A stretch of DNA of 64,000 bases from G963708235 sp963708235. GTDB taxonomy: Bacteria > Actinomycetota > Acidimicrobiia > Spongiisociales > UBA5794. Under the pieces are notes generated by a model. The model searched no databases. It was given only the letters and a program-made list of their open reading frames with translations, and was not told the origin of the DNA. The position numbers and the translations under genes are program-made. The stretch is from NCBI GenBank assembly GCA_963708235.1, contig OY970200.1:2294001-2358000 (forward strand), given 5' to 3'. Numbering within the stretch: position 1 is the first letter of the stretch; each line of letters opens with the position of its first letter. Shown here one piece after another: positions 1 to 8,017 of this stretch.

Positions 1-761
1 TGTTGGGGTCGGGATGACCGGATGAAGATGTGGGCCTTACCCTGCGGCGTGCCCTCGATGACGACGTTGCGGGTGAGGTTGAGCAACTCGGTCCTCATCC
101 CCAACCCGTTGGGGTCGGGTACCTCGTCAGGGCCGCCGACCACCGGAAACTGGTCGTACACACCCGGTTCGTTGGGGGCAGCGACCACCTCGTCCCCCGC
201 CCACTCCGTCTGCCATTCGTACGCCCAGGCCGGCTTCCCGGTTCCGGCCACGTCGAGCACCCCGTCACCGATCACCCAGAGCCCGACGTCCTCTGCGATC
301 GGCTCCATCCCACCCCCGGAGAATCGCGTCTCGTCGACACCGACAAACCGCAAGGTATGGGTCACATCCCGACTGGCCGGCCGCATCACCAGCGCCCCCG
401 CCACGACGACGTTGCCCCCCACCTCGACCGTCGTCGACTGCTCCGGGTCGAAGGTCCAGGTTTCGCCGGCGGGCACCTCGAAGCCCTCGGGCATCTCGAC
501 CGATCCCGACAACACCCGATCACCCTCCCCGCTGCCGGTCCCGCCAGGCGACGTGTCACCAGGCGAGGTCGACGACCCATGATCGTGCCCCGCGGTGGTG
601 CTGGTCGTGACGACCGTGGAACCGGCATCCCGGGCGGGATCGGAGGCAGCAGGGGCCCCGGAGCTGGTCGCCCCGTCTCCGGTCGATGAGCACGCCGCAA
701 GCGCCAGAACCGATGCGACCAGCCACACCGCCACGACACGGATCGGACGATGCCGCCTCAC
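1..761 (-). CDS. Lipoprotein with G8-like domain (partial, continues past window edge)
   Basis: I read this by translating the reverse strand from a GTG at 761; the gene runs off the left edge. The product starts with a basic segment and a hydrophobic stretch ending in the lipobox LAAC, so it is probably a secreted lipoprotein. A Thr/Ser/Gly-rich linker of about 60 residues follows. The rest resembles the G8 domain of extracellular beta-helix proteins: a run of hydrophobic strands, the phrase LWVIGDGVLDVAGT, a conserved Trp and Asp-Glu pair (WAGDEVV), and IEGTPQG..HIFIRSS near the edge. G8 proteins are thought to bind or process extracellular polysaccharide, which suits the neighbourhood; the substrate is unknown. 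The G8 call rests on motif memory, not on a profile search. Confidence 0.6.
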   Translation of the reverse strand, partial: MRRHRPIRVVAVWLVASVLALAACSSTGDGATSSGAPAASDPARDAGSTVVTTSTTAGHDHGSSTSPGDTSPGGTGSGEGDRVLSGSVEMPEGFEVPAGETWTFDPEQSTTVEVGGNVVVAGALVMRPASRDVTHTLRFVGVDETRFSGGGMEPIAEDVGLWVIGDGVLDVAGTGKPAWAYEWQTEWAGDEVVAAPNEPGVYDQFPVVGGPDEVPDPNGLGMRTELLNLTRNVVIEGTPQGKAHIFIRSSRPQ

Positions 762-1070
762 ACCGGACCCCGCCGTTCGATGAGCTGACGCATCGGGCAA
801 TCGCAGGCGCCGGGCACGGCGCTCGGCGAGGGTGCGCCGACAGACCCACCGGATACGTTGACACCAAGGTGAACCAGAACAGTACGGATGACCTACTCCC
901 CGCCCAGGCCACTCACGGTAGTATCAGCCGGGATTGTGGTGGGCCCTCCCTTTCAGGGTTTCGTCATCAGTCACAGCGCCCGGTCGGTTCGACCGAGCGG
1001 TCCTGAAGACACCGGTGGCGGTCAACGCCGCCATGAACCACCGTCATGCTCGGGGAAAGCGAAAGACGTC
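762..1070. other. Intergenic region between divergent genes
   Basis: About 310 bases lie between the start of the leftward lipoprotein gene and the rightward ABC transporter operon. Both promoters should be here. Open frames across it are extensions of neighbouring frames with no recognisable protein. I see no tRNA, clear palindrome or repeat. An ATG at 888 is in frame with the ATPase, but the residues it would add do not look like an ABC protein N-terminus. Confidence 0.5.
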
Positions 1071-2124
1071 TTGAGCGCAGCGACCGCCAGCATCGTCGTC
1101 GACGACGTCGGTAAGACCTACTACCCATCCCCCGGATGGATGAAGGCGATGGTTCGTAGCAACATCGTCCAGCCCGTGGTGGCGCTCGATGGCATCGACT
1201 TCTCCGTCGAACCCGGTGAGATCGTTGCGGTGGTGGGTCCCAACGGGGCGGGCAAGACGACCACGTTCCGAATCCTCGTGGGGCTGACCACTCCCACCAG
1301 CGGCACCGCCACCATCATGGGTCACAACTCCGAGCACGAGTCGGTGGCGATCCGTCGTCTGGTCGGTTGGATGCCGGGTGACGACCGCAGCCTGTTGATG
1401 CGCCTCACCTGTGAGGAGAACCTCCGCTTCCACGGCCGGATGCAGGGCATGAAGGGGGAGAGCCTCAAGGCGAGGATCGCCGAGAGCCTCGAGCTCGTCG
1501 ACCTCGGCCACGCCGCCAAGAAGTCGATCTTCGCCCTCTCCGCCGGGATGAGGGCCCGGATGCAGCTGGCGCGGGCCCTGCTCCACGATCCCAAGGTGCT
1601 CATCCTCGACGAACCGACCGGAGCCGTCGATCCCGTGGCCGCTCACGGGTTGATCAACCTCATCATGGACATCGTCGAGACCAGGCGTCTCGCCGCGCTC
1701 GATCTCGTCACACCGCCTCGGTGAGATCGAGGCGCTCAAGGCGCGGGTGATTCTCCTCGACGCCGGCAGGATCAGGTTCGACGGTGCCCTCGACACCCTC
1801 CGCAGCACGCTGGACCGGCCCTGTCTGGAGATGACCTTCGGCACGGCGCAATCGGCGGCATGGGCCGCATCCACGATCCACACCGGTCACCCCGATGCAA
1901 CGACGGATCTGATCGATGCCACCACACTGCGGGTGGTCCTCGATGCGGGTACCCATGTCGGAAGGGTGCTCGATCAGATTCAACCGGTGCTCACCGACCT
2001 TCACGGGATGAAAGAGGTCACCCGCCCGCTGCGGGACCTGCTCGCCGACGTGTACCTCCGCGGGGACGTCCTCGGCGGATCCACGCCGATGCCGCCTGTG
2101 TCCCCGTCCGGCGTGTCCAAATGA
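1071..2124 (+). CDS. ABC transporter ATP-binding protein, ABC-2 type (frameshifted)
   Basis: This is the nucleotide-binding subunit of an ABC-2 exporter, probably for a polysaccharide or glycolipid given the glycosyltransferase downstream. The Walker A GPNGAGKT is at about residues 56-63, the signature LSAGM at about 156-160, and the Walker B ILDEPT near 175. The reading frame then breaks: at about 1700 the frame runs into a TGA at 1722, whereas the +1 frame continues with SSHRLGEIEAL and the normal C-terminal ABC accessory region to 2124. One extra base near 1701 explains it. I chose the TTG at 1071 because purine-rich sequence precedes it and the upstream extension is not ABC-like; an in-frame ATG exists at 888. 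Its end overlaps the permease start (ATGA). Confidence 0.8.
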
Positions 2125-2969
2125 GCGCTCTCGGTACCGACTCCCGCCTCCGCACCGAGGCCCCGCTCCTGCCATCGACGAGATCGACGATGGCGGCGTT
2201 CCTGCGGATGGACTGCATCGAGGACCTCAGCTACCCGATGAGCTTCGCCTTCACCCTGCTGAAGGTCATCTTTCCCATCTTCCTCTACTACTTCATCGGT
2301 CAGCTCGTCGCCGACGCCCGCGTCGGCGACGACTACTTCACGTTCGTGGTGATCGGTCTCGCCGTCGCTGCCATGATGCAGGGCGCCATGGCCGGATTCG
2401 GTGGCAGCCTGCAGCGCGCCTTCATGCGCGGCACCCTGGAAACCCTCCTGGTGGAGCCGGTGCCGTGGACCTTCCTCCCCATCGCCATGAACCTGTGGCA
2501 GGGCATCCTCGGCATCATCAGCGGCGTGACGATCCTCATCGCCGGTCTCGCCCTCGGTGCCTCGTTCGTCCCAAGCGGGATACCGGCCTTCCTGCTGCTC
2601 ACCGCCCTCGGTATCGTCGCCTCGACCGGGGTGGGCATCCTCTCGGCGGCGTTGCTGATGCTCACCTTGAAGTCTCAGCCGGTGCTTGCCGTGTACACCA
2701 TGGCGGCATCGCTGCTTGCCGGTTCGGTCTTCTCGGTTTCCCAGCTCCCGGAGTGGTTGCAGTGGATGGCATGGCTCATCCCCCAGACCTATGTCATCAA
2801 CGGGGCACGGACCGTCCTGATGGAGGACCCGGGTAGCTTCTCGATACCGGTGGGCACCGCTATCGTCGCCCTGGTGATCTTCAACATGGTCGTGTTCCCG
2901 ATCGGGGTGATCCTGTTCCGCCGCTCGCTCGAGTACGCCCGCAAGATGGGCCTCCTCAGCGGGTACTGA
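2121..2969 (+). CDS. ABC-2 type transporter permease
   Basis: This 282-residue membrane protein pairs with the ATPase it overlaps by four bases (ATGA). About six hydrophobic segments are visible, beginning near residue 35 with FAFTLLKVIFPIFLYYFIG and ending with a segment near the C-terminus. The layout is that of the ABC2_membrane family used for export of O-antigen, teichoic acid or other glycans and also for drug export. The downstream glycosyltransferase, five bases away, favours a glycan substrate. The start is fixed by the overlap; the longer open frame to the left lies inside the ATPase. Confidence 0.85.
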   Translation: MSALGTDSRLRTEAPLLPSTRSTMAAFLRMDCIEDLSYPMSFAFTLLKVIFPIFLYYFIGQLVADARVGDDYFTFVVIGLAVAAMMQGAMAGFGGSLQRAFMRGTLETLLVEPVPWTFLPIAMNLWQGILGIISGVTILIAGLALGASFVPSGIPAFLLLTALGIVASTGVGILSAALLMLTLKSQPVLAVYTMAASLLAGSVFSVSQLPEWLQWMAWLIPQTYVINGARTVLMEDPGSFSIPVGTAIVALVIFNMVVFPIGVILFRRSLEYARKMGLLSGY

Positions 2970-2973
2970 ACCG

Positions 2974-4086
2974 ATGGAATCGCTTCCCACGGTTCTGTTC
3001 GTGGCGACCCCCGCCGCCCTCGGCGGATCGAACCGCAGCCTGGTGACCATCCTCGACCAACTCGAAGGTCGCGTTCATCGGGTCCTTGCCGCCCCGCCCC
3101 GGGGAACGTTTCCCGACCTGGTGCGTCGCGACGGTCTCGCCGACGAATACGTCGATCTCCCCCGCCGACCCGGCCACCCGCTCGACCGGGTGATCCGACT
3201 CACGGCAAGCGGGAAGATCGGATGGTGGGCGTGGCGCAACCGGCGCCGTCTCTCCGCCATCCACGCCAATGCGCTCACCGGTCTCAACCTGGCGGCACCT
3301 GCGGCGCTACTGTCCGGCGCACCCACGGTGGTGTGGATCCACGACCCCGTCGGCTCCCGCTGGGGAGCCCGACTGGGTCCGATCCTGCGCCGTGTGCTCC
3401 CCCGGCTCCGGATCGCCGCCGTCTCCCCCACGGCCGAGGCCGTCGCCGTCGAGAACGGATTGTGTGATGTCGGCGATGCCGCCATCGTTGCCAACCCCAT
3501 CGCCCCCGCGGAAGTGTTGGCTGCGTCACCGCGGGACGGCACACCCCCACTCCACATCGGGTTCGTCGGTGGCGCCACCCACCGCAAGGGCTTCGACCTG
3601 CTGCCCACGGTGATCGCCGCCATGACCGACCTGTCGGTGGTGTGGAAGCTCTATGTCTTTCTCGAACCCAACCCCGACAACGCCGATGTCTGGCAGGAGC
3701 TCGAACGCTTCCCCGAGACGCTCGTCGACCCGGTCGGAAAGACCCCCGATGTGGCCGGGCTCTACGGCAACCTGGATCTGGTGTTCTGCCCGTCACGGGC
3801 CGAGTCGTTCTGCAGGGTGGTGGCTGAGGCCATGATGAACGGTCTCCCGGTGGTGGGCGCCGATATCCCCCCGATCCGCGCCCTGCTCGGAGACGACGAG
3901 GCCGGGCTGCTGTTCCCGTCCGGGGATGCGGCGGCGGCCATCGCCGCCCTGCGCACGCTGGTGAGCGACGCCGCGCTGCGAACACGGCTCGGAGCGGCCG
4001 GGCGTCGCCGGGCGGGCGTCTTCGCACCCGAGGCGATCACCAACGAACTCGTCGCTCTCTACGGCATCACCGACACCGTGGCGTAG
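2974..4086 (+). CDS. Glycosyltransferase, GT4-like
   Basis: The 370-residue protein has the two-Rossmann GT-B shape of GT4 enzymes. The N-terminal half begins with VLFVATPAALGGSNRSL, a typical acceptor-side glycine loop. The C-terminal half carries GFVGGATHRKGFDLL (the nucleotide-sugar loop) and the E-x7-E type region around SRAESFCRVVAEAMMNG. It would transfer a sugar from an NDP-sugar in the cytoplasm. It is the last gene of a three-gene operon with the ABC exporter, so it may build or cap the exported molecule. Donor and acceptor cannot be told from sequence. Confidence 0.85.
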   Translation: MESLPTVLFVATPAALGGSNRSLVTILDQLEGRVHRVLAAPPRGTFPDLVRRDGLADEYVDLPRRPGHPLDRVIRLTASGKIGWWAWRNRRRLSAIHANALTGLNLAAPAALLSGAPTVVWIHDPVGSRWGARLGPILRRVLPRLRIAAVSPTAEAVAVENGLCDVGDAAIVANPIAPAEVLAASPRDGTPPLHIGFVGGATHRKGFDLLPTVIAAMTDLSVVWKLYVFLEPNPDNADVWQELERFPETLVDPVGKTPDVAGLYGNLDLVFCPSRAESFCRVVAEAMMNGLPVVGADIPPIRALLGDDEAGLLFPSGDAAAAIAALRTLVSDAALRTRLGAAGRRRAGVFAPEAITNELVALYGITDTVA

Positions 4087-4107
4087 CGTCGCCGCTTCGG
4101 TGCCAGG

Positions 4108-4557
4108 TCAGTCGAAGGGGTCCAGATCGGCGGCGTCGGGCATGTTCACGGCGATGCGGGCTTCGGCGGCGGCGGCGATCTCGGCGGTCTCGGGGGGCGT
4201 CGAAATCGTGTCGTCGGCGAGGATCCCGACAACGCCGCCGATATCGACACGCCCACCTTCCGCGATGATGATCTTGCCGAGCACCACGCCGCCCTCGGCC
4301 GAGGTCAACCGCATATGGACGACTCCACGGCCATCACGCAGGTCGTAGGCGTCCTTGATCCGTCGACGCCGCAATTTGGACGCCGAACCGAGCAATGCGG
4401 CGCGTTTCGTCCGCTGGAGCGCCATGAACTGGTCGATGGCGACATCGCACAGGTCGTCACCGAACAGGACCGTGTCCCCTTCCTGCTTGTGCCACTTGGC
4501 TACGACACCGCTGCGGAAGGCCGCATCGGCCGCCGGTACCTGCACCTTCAGGATCAC
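4108..4557 (-). CDS. Lipoyl/biotinyl-like (barrel-sandwich hybrid) protein without the attachment lysine
   Basis: This 149-residue protein starts at a GTG preceded by GGGAGA. It has the phrasing of a biotin/lipoyl carrier domain in two halves. The first is residues 1-45: P at position 8, then EGDTVLFGDDLCDVAIDQF. The second is residues 75-110, with GVV..I...EGGRVDIGGVVGIL. The halves are separated by a basic insert of about 30 residues. The turn that holds the modified lysine reads IDQF, so no lipoyl or biotinyl lysine is present there. It is a paralogue of the protein at 6611-7063, sharing GD..xFGD.LC.VA.D.F..L.RT.RA.LL. It is the last gene of the minus-strand cluster. A structural or adaptor role is inference; function unknown. 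Confidence 0.7.
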   Translation of the reverse strand: MILKVQVPAADAAFRSGVVAKWHKQEGDTVLFGDDLCDVAIDQFMALQRTKRAALLGSASKLRRRRIKDAYDLRDGRGVVHMRLTSAEGGVVLGKIIIAEGGRVDIGGVVGILADDTISTPPETAEIAAAAEARIAVNMPDAADLDPFD

Positions 4558-4630
4558 GTCACTCTCCCTGTCATCTCGTCCTTGTTGCCTCTGCCGCGGT
4601 CGCGTCCGTCGCCTGACACCGACCCGGCGA

Positions 4631-5617
4631 TCAGCCGGGGGTGCGGGGACTCCGCCTCCGCAGCCGCCGCATGATCGGGGTGGCCTTGGCGGCCACCCGC
4701 TTTCCCTGCCATGCAACCTGCCCGGCGGCGACCCGGGCCCGAATCCGCATCGTGGACCGGGTGGTTGCCCGGTCGTACCCTAGGTCGGTGAGCAGGCCAC
4801 CGGCTATCGCTTCGAAGAACGCAACGGCTTTCGGGGTCCATCTGGGTGCGCCAATCCCGCATCCCGCGGGTGATCGGCTTCGCCAGACCCGAGAACGCCT
4901 CCGGAGTTGCGCTGGATGCGATGAAGGCGGCCCCCCGCTGGTGATAGTCGAGCATCTCGGGCCGGAAATCGATACCGACGAAGTCGCAGAGAACCCGTGT
5001 CGTCCCCTCCGGGTCTTCCACCATGTCCTCGTAGCGGACCTCCCGATAGCGTTGCGGTCCAAGCGCCGCCCCGGCCCTGCGCCCCCGCCCGACCCTGCTC
5101 CGCCAGTAGAGCGCCGTCTCGGCCAGTGTGGAGGGACCCCACTCGTCGCGATCGAGGTACGCCATCGCCACATCCCGGCCATCGCGGATGATGTGGACGA
5201 ACCTCGCCTCGGGAAGAGCTCGCCCAGTAGCGAAAGATGGTTGACGTAGCCGGGAGTCTTGTCGCCGTATCGGGACTTGCCGTGGCTCTTGGCGTAGGTG
5301 GCGAAGACCGTACGAACGGCGGCGGCGAAGTCGGCCGGTCGCGCCACCGCCAGGGCGGTGCGCAGATCCGGTGATGCGATCTCCTGGCGGCGGAAATTCG
5401 GATTGGCGTAGAGGTCTGCGATGAACCGGTCGATGTCGACCCCAGGCCGGAGCTCGTAACGGTGACGCTGCTGCGCCATCTGGGCGACGAAATGCGCCTC
5501 GTGGGTCATCGCCAGATCCGGATGAGTGTCGAAGATGTTCCGGAACAACGTGGTACCGGACCGTCCGCTTCCCACGAAGAACACAAACGGGGAAGGACTG
5601 AGGTCAGGCGAGGCCAA
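4631..5617 (-). CDS. Sulfotransferase family protein (two compensating frameshifts)
   Basis: This enzyme would transfer sulfate from PAPS to a hydroxyl or amino group of a glycan or small molecule. The 5'-phosphosulfate loop VGSGRSGTTLFR is near residue 15. The 3'-phosphate motif (IIRDGRDVA) appears only after a frame change. Frame 1 runs to LLGELFP at about 5211. A second frame carries ARFVHIIRDGRD and the middle of the protein to QMDPE at about 4823. The first frame then resumes with AVAFFEAIAGGLL and runs to the stop. One base seems missing in a C run and one extra in an AAA run, so the length stays normal (about 328 residues). The TTG start at 5617 overlaps the end of the upstream SGNH-like gene. 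Confidence 0.75.
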   Translation of the reverse strand: MASPDLSPSPFVFFVGSGRSGTTLFRNIFDTHPDLAMTHEAHFVAQMAQQRHRYELRPGVDIDRFIADLYANPNFRRQEIASPDLRTALAVARPADFAAAVRTVFATYAKSHGKSRYGDKTPGYVNHLSLLGELFPRRGSSTSSAMAGMWRWRTSIATSGVPPHWPRRRSTGGAGSGGGAGPGRRLDRNAIGRSATRTWWKTRRGRHGFSATSSVSISGPRCSTITSGGPPSSHPAQLRRRSRVWRSRSPAGCGIGAPRWTPKAVAFFEAIAGGLLTDLGYDRATTRSTMRIRARVAAGQVAWQGKRVAAKATPIMRRLRRRSPRTPG

Positions 5618-6611
5618 CGGTCCCCATGATCCGGTGGACTTCCGCCCCGATCGGCACCATGCGGTCGACCGGGAAGTGGGCGAAATCGACCTGTTCCTCG
5701 ACACCGGCGTTCTTGAGAATGCGGTCGACGTCCACAATCGGGAAGTCCAGTTCGTGGGACATCTCGGCGAGCGTGATGGCGAACTCACGCCGGCGGGTGC
5801 TGTGGGCGGTCTTGACGAGCTGGTAGTTGTGGGTGGGGTTGGCCGGGTCGAGGACCATGGTGTTGTAGTAGGCAACCTTGGCGCCGATCCGCTGCCGAAC
5901 CTCGTGGACCATCCGCGAGTTGTGCTTGCGGAAGTCGTCGACGGACATCCGACCCACCCGGCGGAACGTGGTGCGGAACCACTCGACGGAGGCGAGGTCG
6001 TCGAGGACACGGTCGAGGTCCTGGTTGAGCCACCAACCACCGGGATCGACGAGGAAGTCGTGCTCGCGGTGGCGGTACATCTGGCGGGTCTCGTCGGAGG
6101 CGATCGACATGATGATCAGGTCTTTGTTGAAGCTCCCCGCCTGGGGCAACCGTGGGATGTCGAAGGTCGGCTCGAAGAACGTCGGCGCAAAGTAGTCCGG
6201 AGCAAGCTTCAGCATCTCGCTGGTCTCGGCGATGGCATCGCGGGGGAGGTCATCGAGCGTCTGCAGGATCTGGTCGGACCGGTTGCCACCGGTGCCGCTC
6301 TGATGACGCGCCAGCGCCACGGTGCCCTTGATCCCGTCCCGGAGCAACGGGGCGGCAGTGAACACGGAAGGGAGGTCGCAGCCGCCCTTGAACAGCACCC
6401 CGCGGCGCGGCTCGGGGAAGTCATCGGACTCGCTGACCACCACAAAGCGTCGACCGCTGTACTGCACCCATCCAGGCCCGGTTTCCTTGCGCATCTCGCG
6501 CTCGACCGAGTCGAGATAGCGGCCCTTGACCCAGTTCTCGACCTTGGTGTCCTCACCGAACACCGATCGCCAAGACTTGAGTGCCACCTTCACTGGCTTT
6601 GGTAGTGGCAT
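5604..6611 (-). CDS. SGNH-hydrolase-like protein
   Basis: The 335-residue protein is weakly similar to SGNH/GDSL hydrolases. The central part has KDLIIMSIASDETR, resembling the block that normally holds the catalytic-fold Asn. The C-terminal part reads FPIVDVDRIL followed by VDFAHFPVDRM, placed like the family's terminal D-x-x-H block. No clear GDS nucleophile motif is seen in the first 100 residues, so catalytic activity is uncertain. It shares SIAxD and VDVDRIL phrases with the smaller protein at 7074-7769, so the two look like distant paralogues. Its ATG overlaps the stop of the lipoyl-like gene upstream (TGATG), pointing to translational coupling. Confidence 0.55.
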   Translation of the reverse strand: MPLPKPVKVALKSWRSVFGEDTKVENWVKGRYLDSVEREMRKETGPGWVQYSGRRFVVVSESDDFPEPRRGVLFKGGCDLPSVFTAAPLLRDGIKGTVALARHQSGTGGNRSDQILQTLDDLPRDAIAETSEMLKLAPDYFAPTFFEPTFDIPRLPQAGSFNKDLIIMSIASDETRQMYRHREHDFLVDPGGWWLNQDLDRVLDDLASVEWFRTTFRRVGRMSVDDFRKHNSRMVHEVRQRIGAKVAYYNTMVLDPANPTHNYQLVKTAHSTRRREFAITLAEMSHELDFPIVDVDRILKNAGVEEQVDFAHFPVDRMVPIGAEVHRIMGTVGLA

Positions 6612-7063
6612 CAGTCGCCTCCCTCGAGATCATCGATATGGTCATCTTCCGGCACCATGTTGGCAACAACCCTCAGCCCGGATGCCTTCTTCCAGTCCTC
6701 CACGTCCCCTTCTACGGGGCCGTGGTCATGGGTGGACGTCACGGCGAGCAGTGATCCGGTCACCACCGGATCGCCCTCGCCGGCAACGATCGCGGCGAGC
6801 ACGCCGCTGTCGGACGATGTCAGGGACACCTGGACGAAGACCTTGCCACCCCGTACCTCGAGGTCGCTCTTGAGTTCCTTGCGCTTCTTGCCGGAGAGCA
6901 GCGTCGCCCGGGCGGTCCGACGCAGCACCGCAAACTCGTCGACGGCGACGACACACAGCTCATCGCCGAACCCGAAGCTGTCACCCTCGGCGAAGTTCCA
7001 CCGCACCACCTTCCCTCCCCGCAGCGAAGGGTCGATCAGCGGCATCTCGAGTTTCATGATCAT
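6611..7063 (-). CDS. Lipoyl/biotinyl-like (barrel-sandwich hybrid) protein without the attachment lysine, second copy
   Basis: This 150-residue protein opens with a lipoyl-domain-like start (MKLEMPLIDPSLRGGKV) and continues with EGDSFGFGDELCVVAVDEF. The position of the lipoylated lysine is occupied by VDEF. A charged insert (LLSGKKRKELKSDLEVRGG) separates the two halves. The second half has GVL..I..GEGDPVVTGSLLAV, and the tail RVVANMVPEDD matches the tail of its paralogue at 4108-4557. An ATG at 7057 is an alternative start. It lies 10 bases after the SGNH-like gene at 7074 and overlaps the next gene, in the centre of a five-gene operon. Confidence 0.7.
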   Translation of the reverse strand: MIMKLEMPLIDPSLRGGKVVRWNFAEGDSFGFGDELCVVAVDEFAVLRRTARATLLSGKKRKELKSDLEVRGGKVFVQVSLTSSDSGVLAAIVAGEGDPVVTGSLLAVTSTHDHGPVEGDVEDWKKASGLRVVANMVPEDDHIDDLEGGD

Positions 7064-7073
7064 GGCCGTACCG

Positions 7074-7769
7074 TCATCGGGTGGTGTGCCTCGCCCCGAC
7101 CTGCGCCAGCAGGGGGCGATCGTCGAAGAAGCCGTAGTCATCGAGGACCCGCACGATCTCGTCGCTGATCCGCTCGCACCCGTCTTTCGAGTAGCGCGCT
7201 GCCGCCTCCACACCGGCGGCGGCACCCAACTCGGCGAGCAGTCGATCCACGTCGATCACCGAGACGCCCTCGTCATGGGACACATACACCAACATCAGGT
7301 TGAGGCGATGGGCGCGCAGCGTGAACGGCTCTTCGCTCCGATCGTGGTAGTTCGACGGCTGATCGGAAGGATCGACGGTCGAAACACCGGCAACCAGCAC
7401 ATGGGCGCCGGCATGTTGTTTGATCAGCTCGATCGCGGCGACGAGATCGTCCCGGATGCGGTTGACGAACTGTTCCGAACCGAACCCGTCGCCGCTGGGA
7501 CGAAGGGCGTCGTCGGCAACCGAGAGGATCACGATGTCCGGGGACTGCTCGATCATCGGCGAGGTTCCGGATTCGAGTTCGGCTCGCAGCTCGGCGAAGC
7601 CGCCGGACGGATGATGTGAGACTTTGAGTCGGACGCCCGGGTGTGCGGCGGCGATGCGATCGCTCAGACCACGGTCCAGCTTGCCGCCGCCGTCGGAATG
7701 GCTGAGCACGGCGTCGGCGACGTCGGCGTTGGCCTTCACAAGGACCGTAAGGTCTCGGTTCTCAGACAT
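7074..7769 (-). CDS. SGNH-hydrolase-like protein, first gene of the cluster
   Basis: A 231-residue protein with an SGNH-hydrolase-like skeleton. SPDIVILSVADDALR occupies the place of the usual GxND block, and LRAHRLNLMLVYVSHDEGVSVIDVDRLL is a typical late helix-strand. Near the C-terminus KDGCERISDEIVRVL sits where the family has D-G-x-H, but the histidine is absent. The N-terminus lacks a GDS motif. It may therefore be a non-catalytic relative. The start is supported by GGGAGCT eight bases upstream of the ATG. It heads the minus-strand operon that continues to 4108 and is divergent from the AI-2E permease gene. Confidence 0.55.
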   Translation of the reverse strand: MSENRDLTVLVKANADVADAVLSHSDGGGKLDRGLSDRIAAAHPGVRLKVSHHPSGGFAELRAELESGTSPMIEQSPDIVILSVADDALRPSGDGFGSEQFVNRIRDDLVAAIELIKQHAGAHVLVAGVSTVDPSDQPSNYHDRSEEPFTLRAHRLNLMLVYVSHDEGVSVIDVDRLLAELGAAAGVEAAARYSKDGCERISDEIVRVLDDYGFFDDRPLLAQVGARHTTR

Positions 7770-8017
7770 GTGCGTGGAGCTCCCTGGAAATGTCGAACGG
7801 TGAACCCACGCTGACGATCCGGGCACCGTCGGCCATCGTACCAGTACCCGATCTGGTACAGCGATGACCGGTGCGGCAAATGGTGCGTCCGACCCAGCGG
7901 GACCACGAGGCGATGCCGCCACGCCCTTCGGTCCGCCCTGGCGGCCGGCTTGCCATTAGGCTCGCCCCGGTGCAACAAGGCACGCATTGCCGCATCGAAC
8001 CATGGAGCATGGGAACT

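Noticed and set aside
1690..1725. Programmed ribosomal frameshift in the ABC ATPase
   Set aside because: No slippery heptamer or downstream pseudoknot is apparent, and two other genes show similar indels. Sequence error or mutation is simpler.
1860..2120. Upstream extension of the ABC permease frame
   Set aside because: It lies inside the ATPase coding region, is Arg/Pro-rich and lacks membrane segments; the ATGA overlap at 2121 fits better.
7871..8017. Longer start for the AI-2E permease
   Set aside because: The added 49 residues are not hydrophobic or conserved in style; a GTG with GGAG upstream starts just before the first conserved part.
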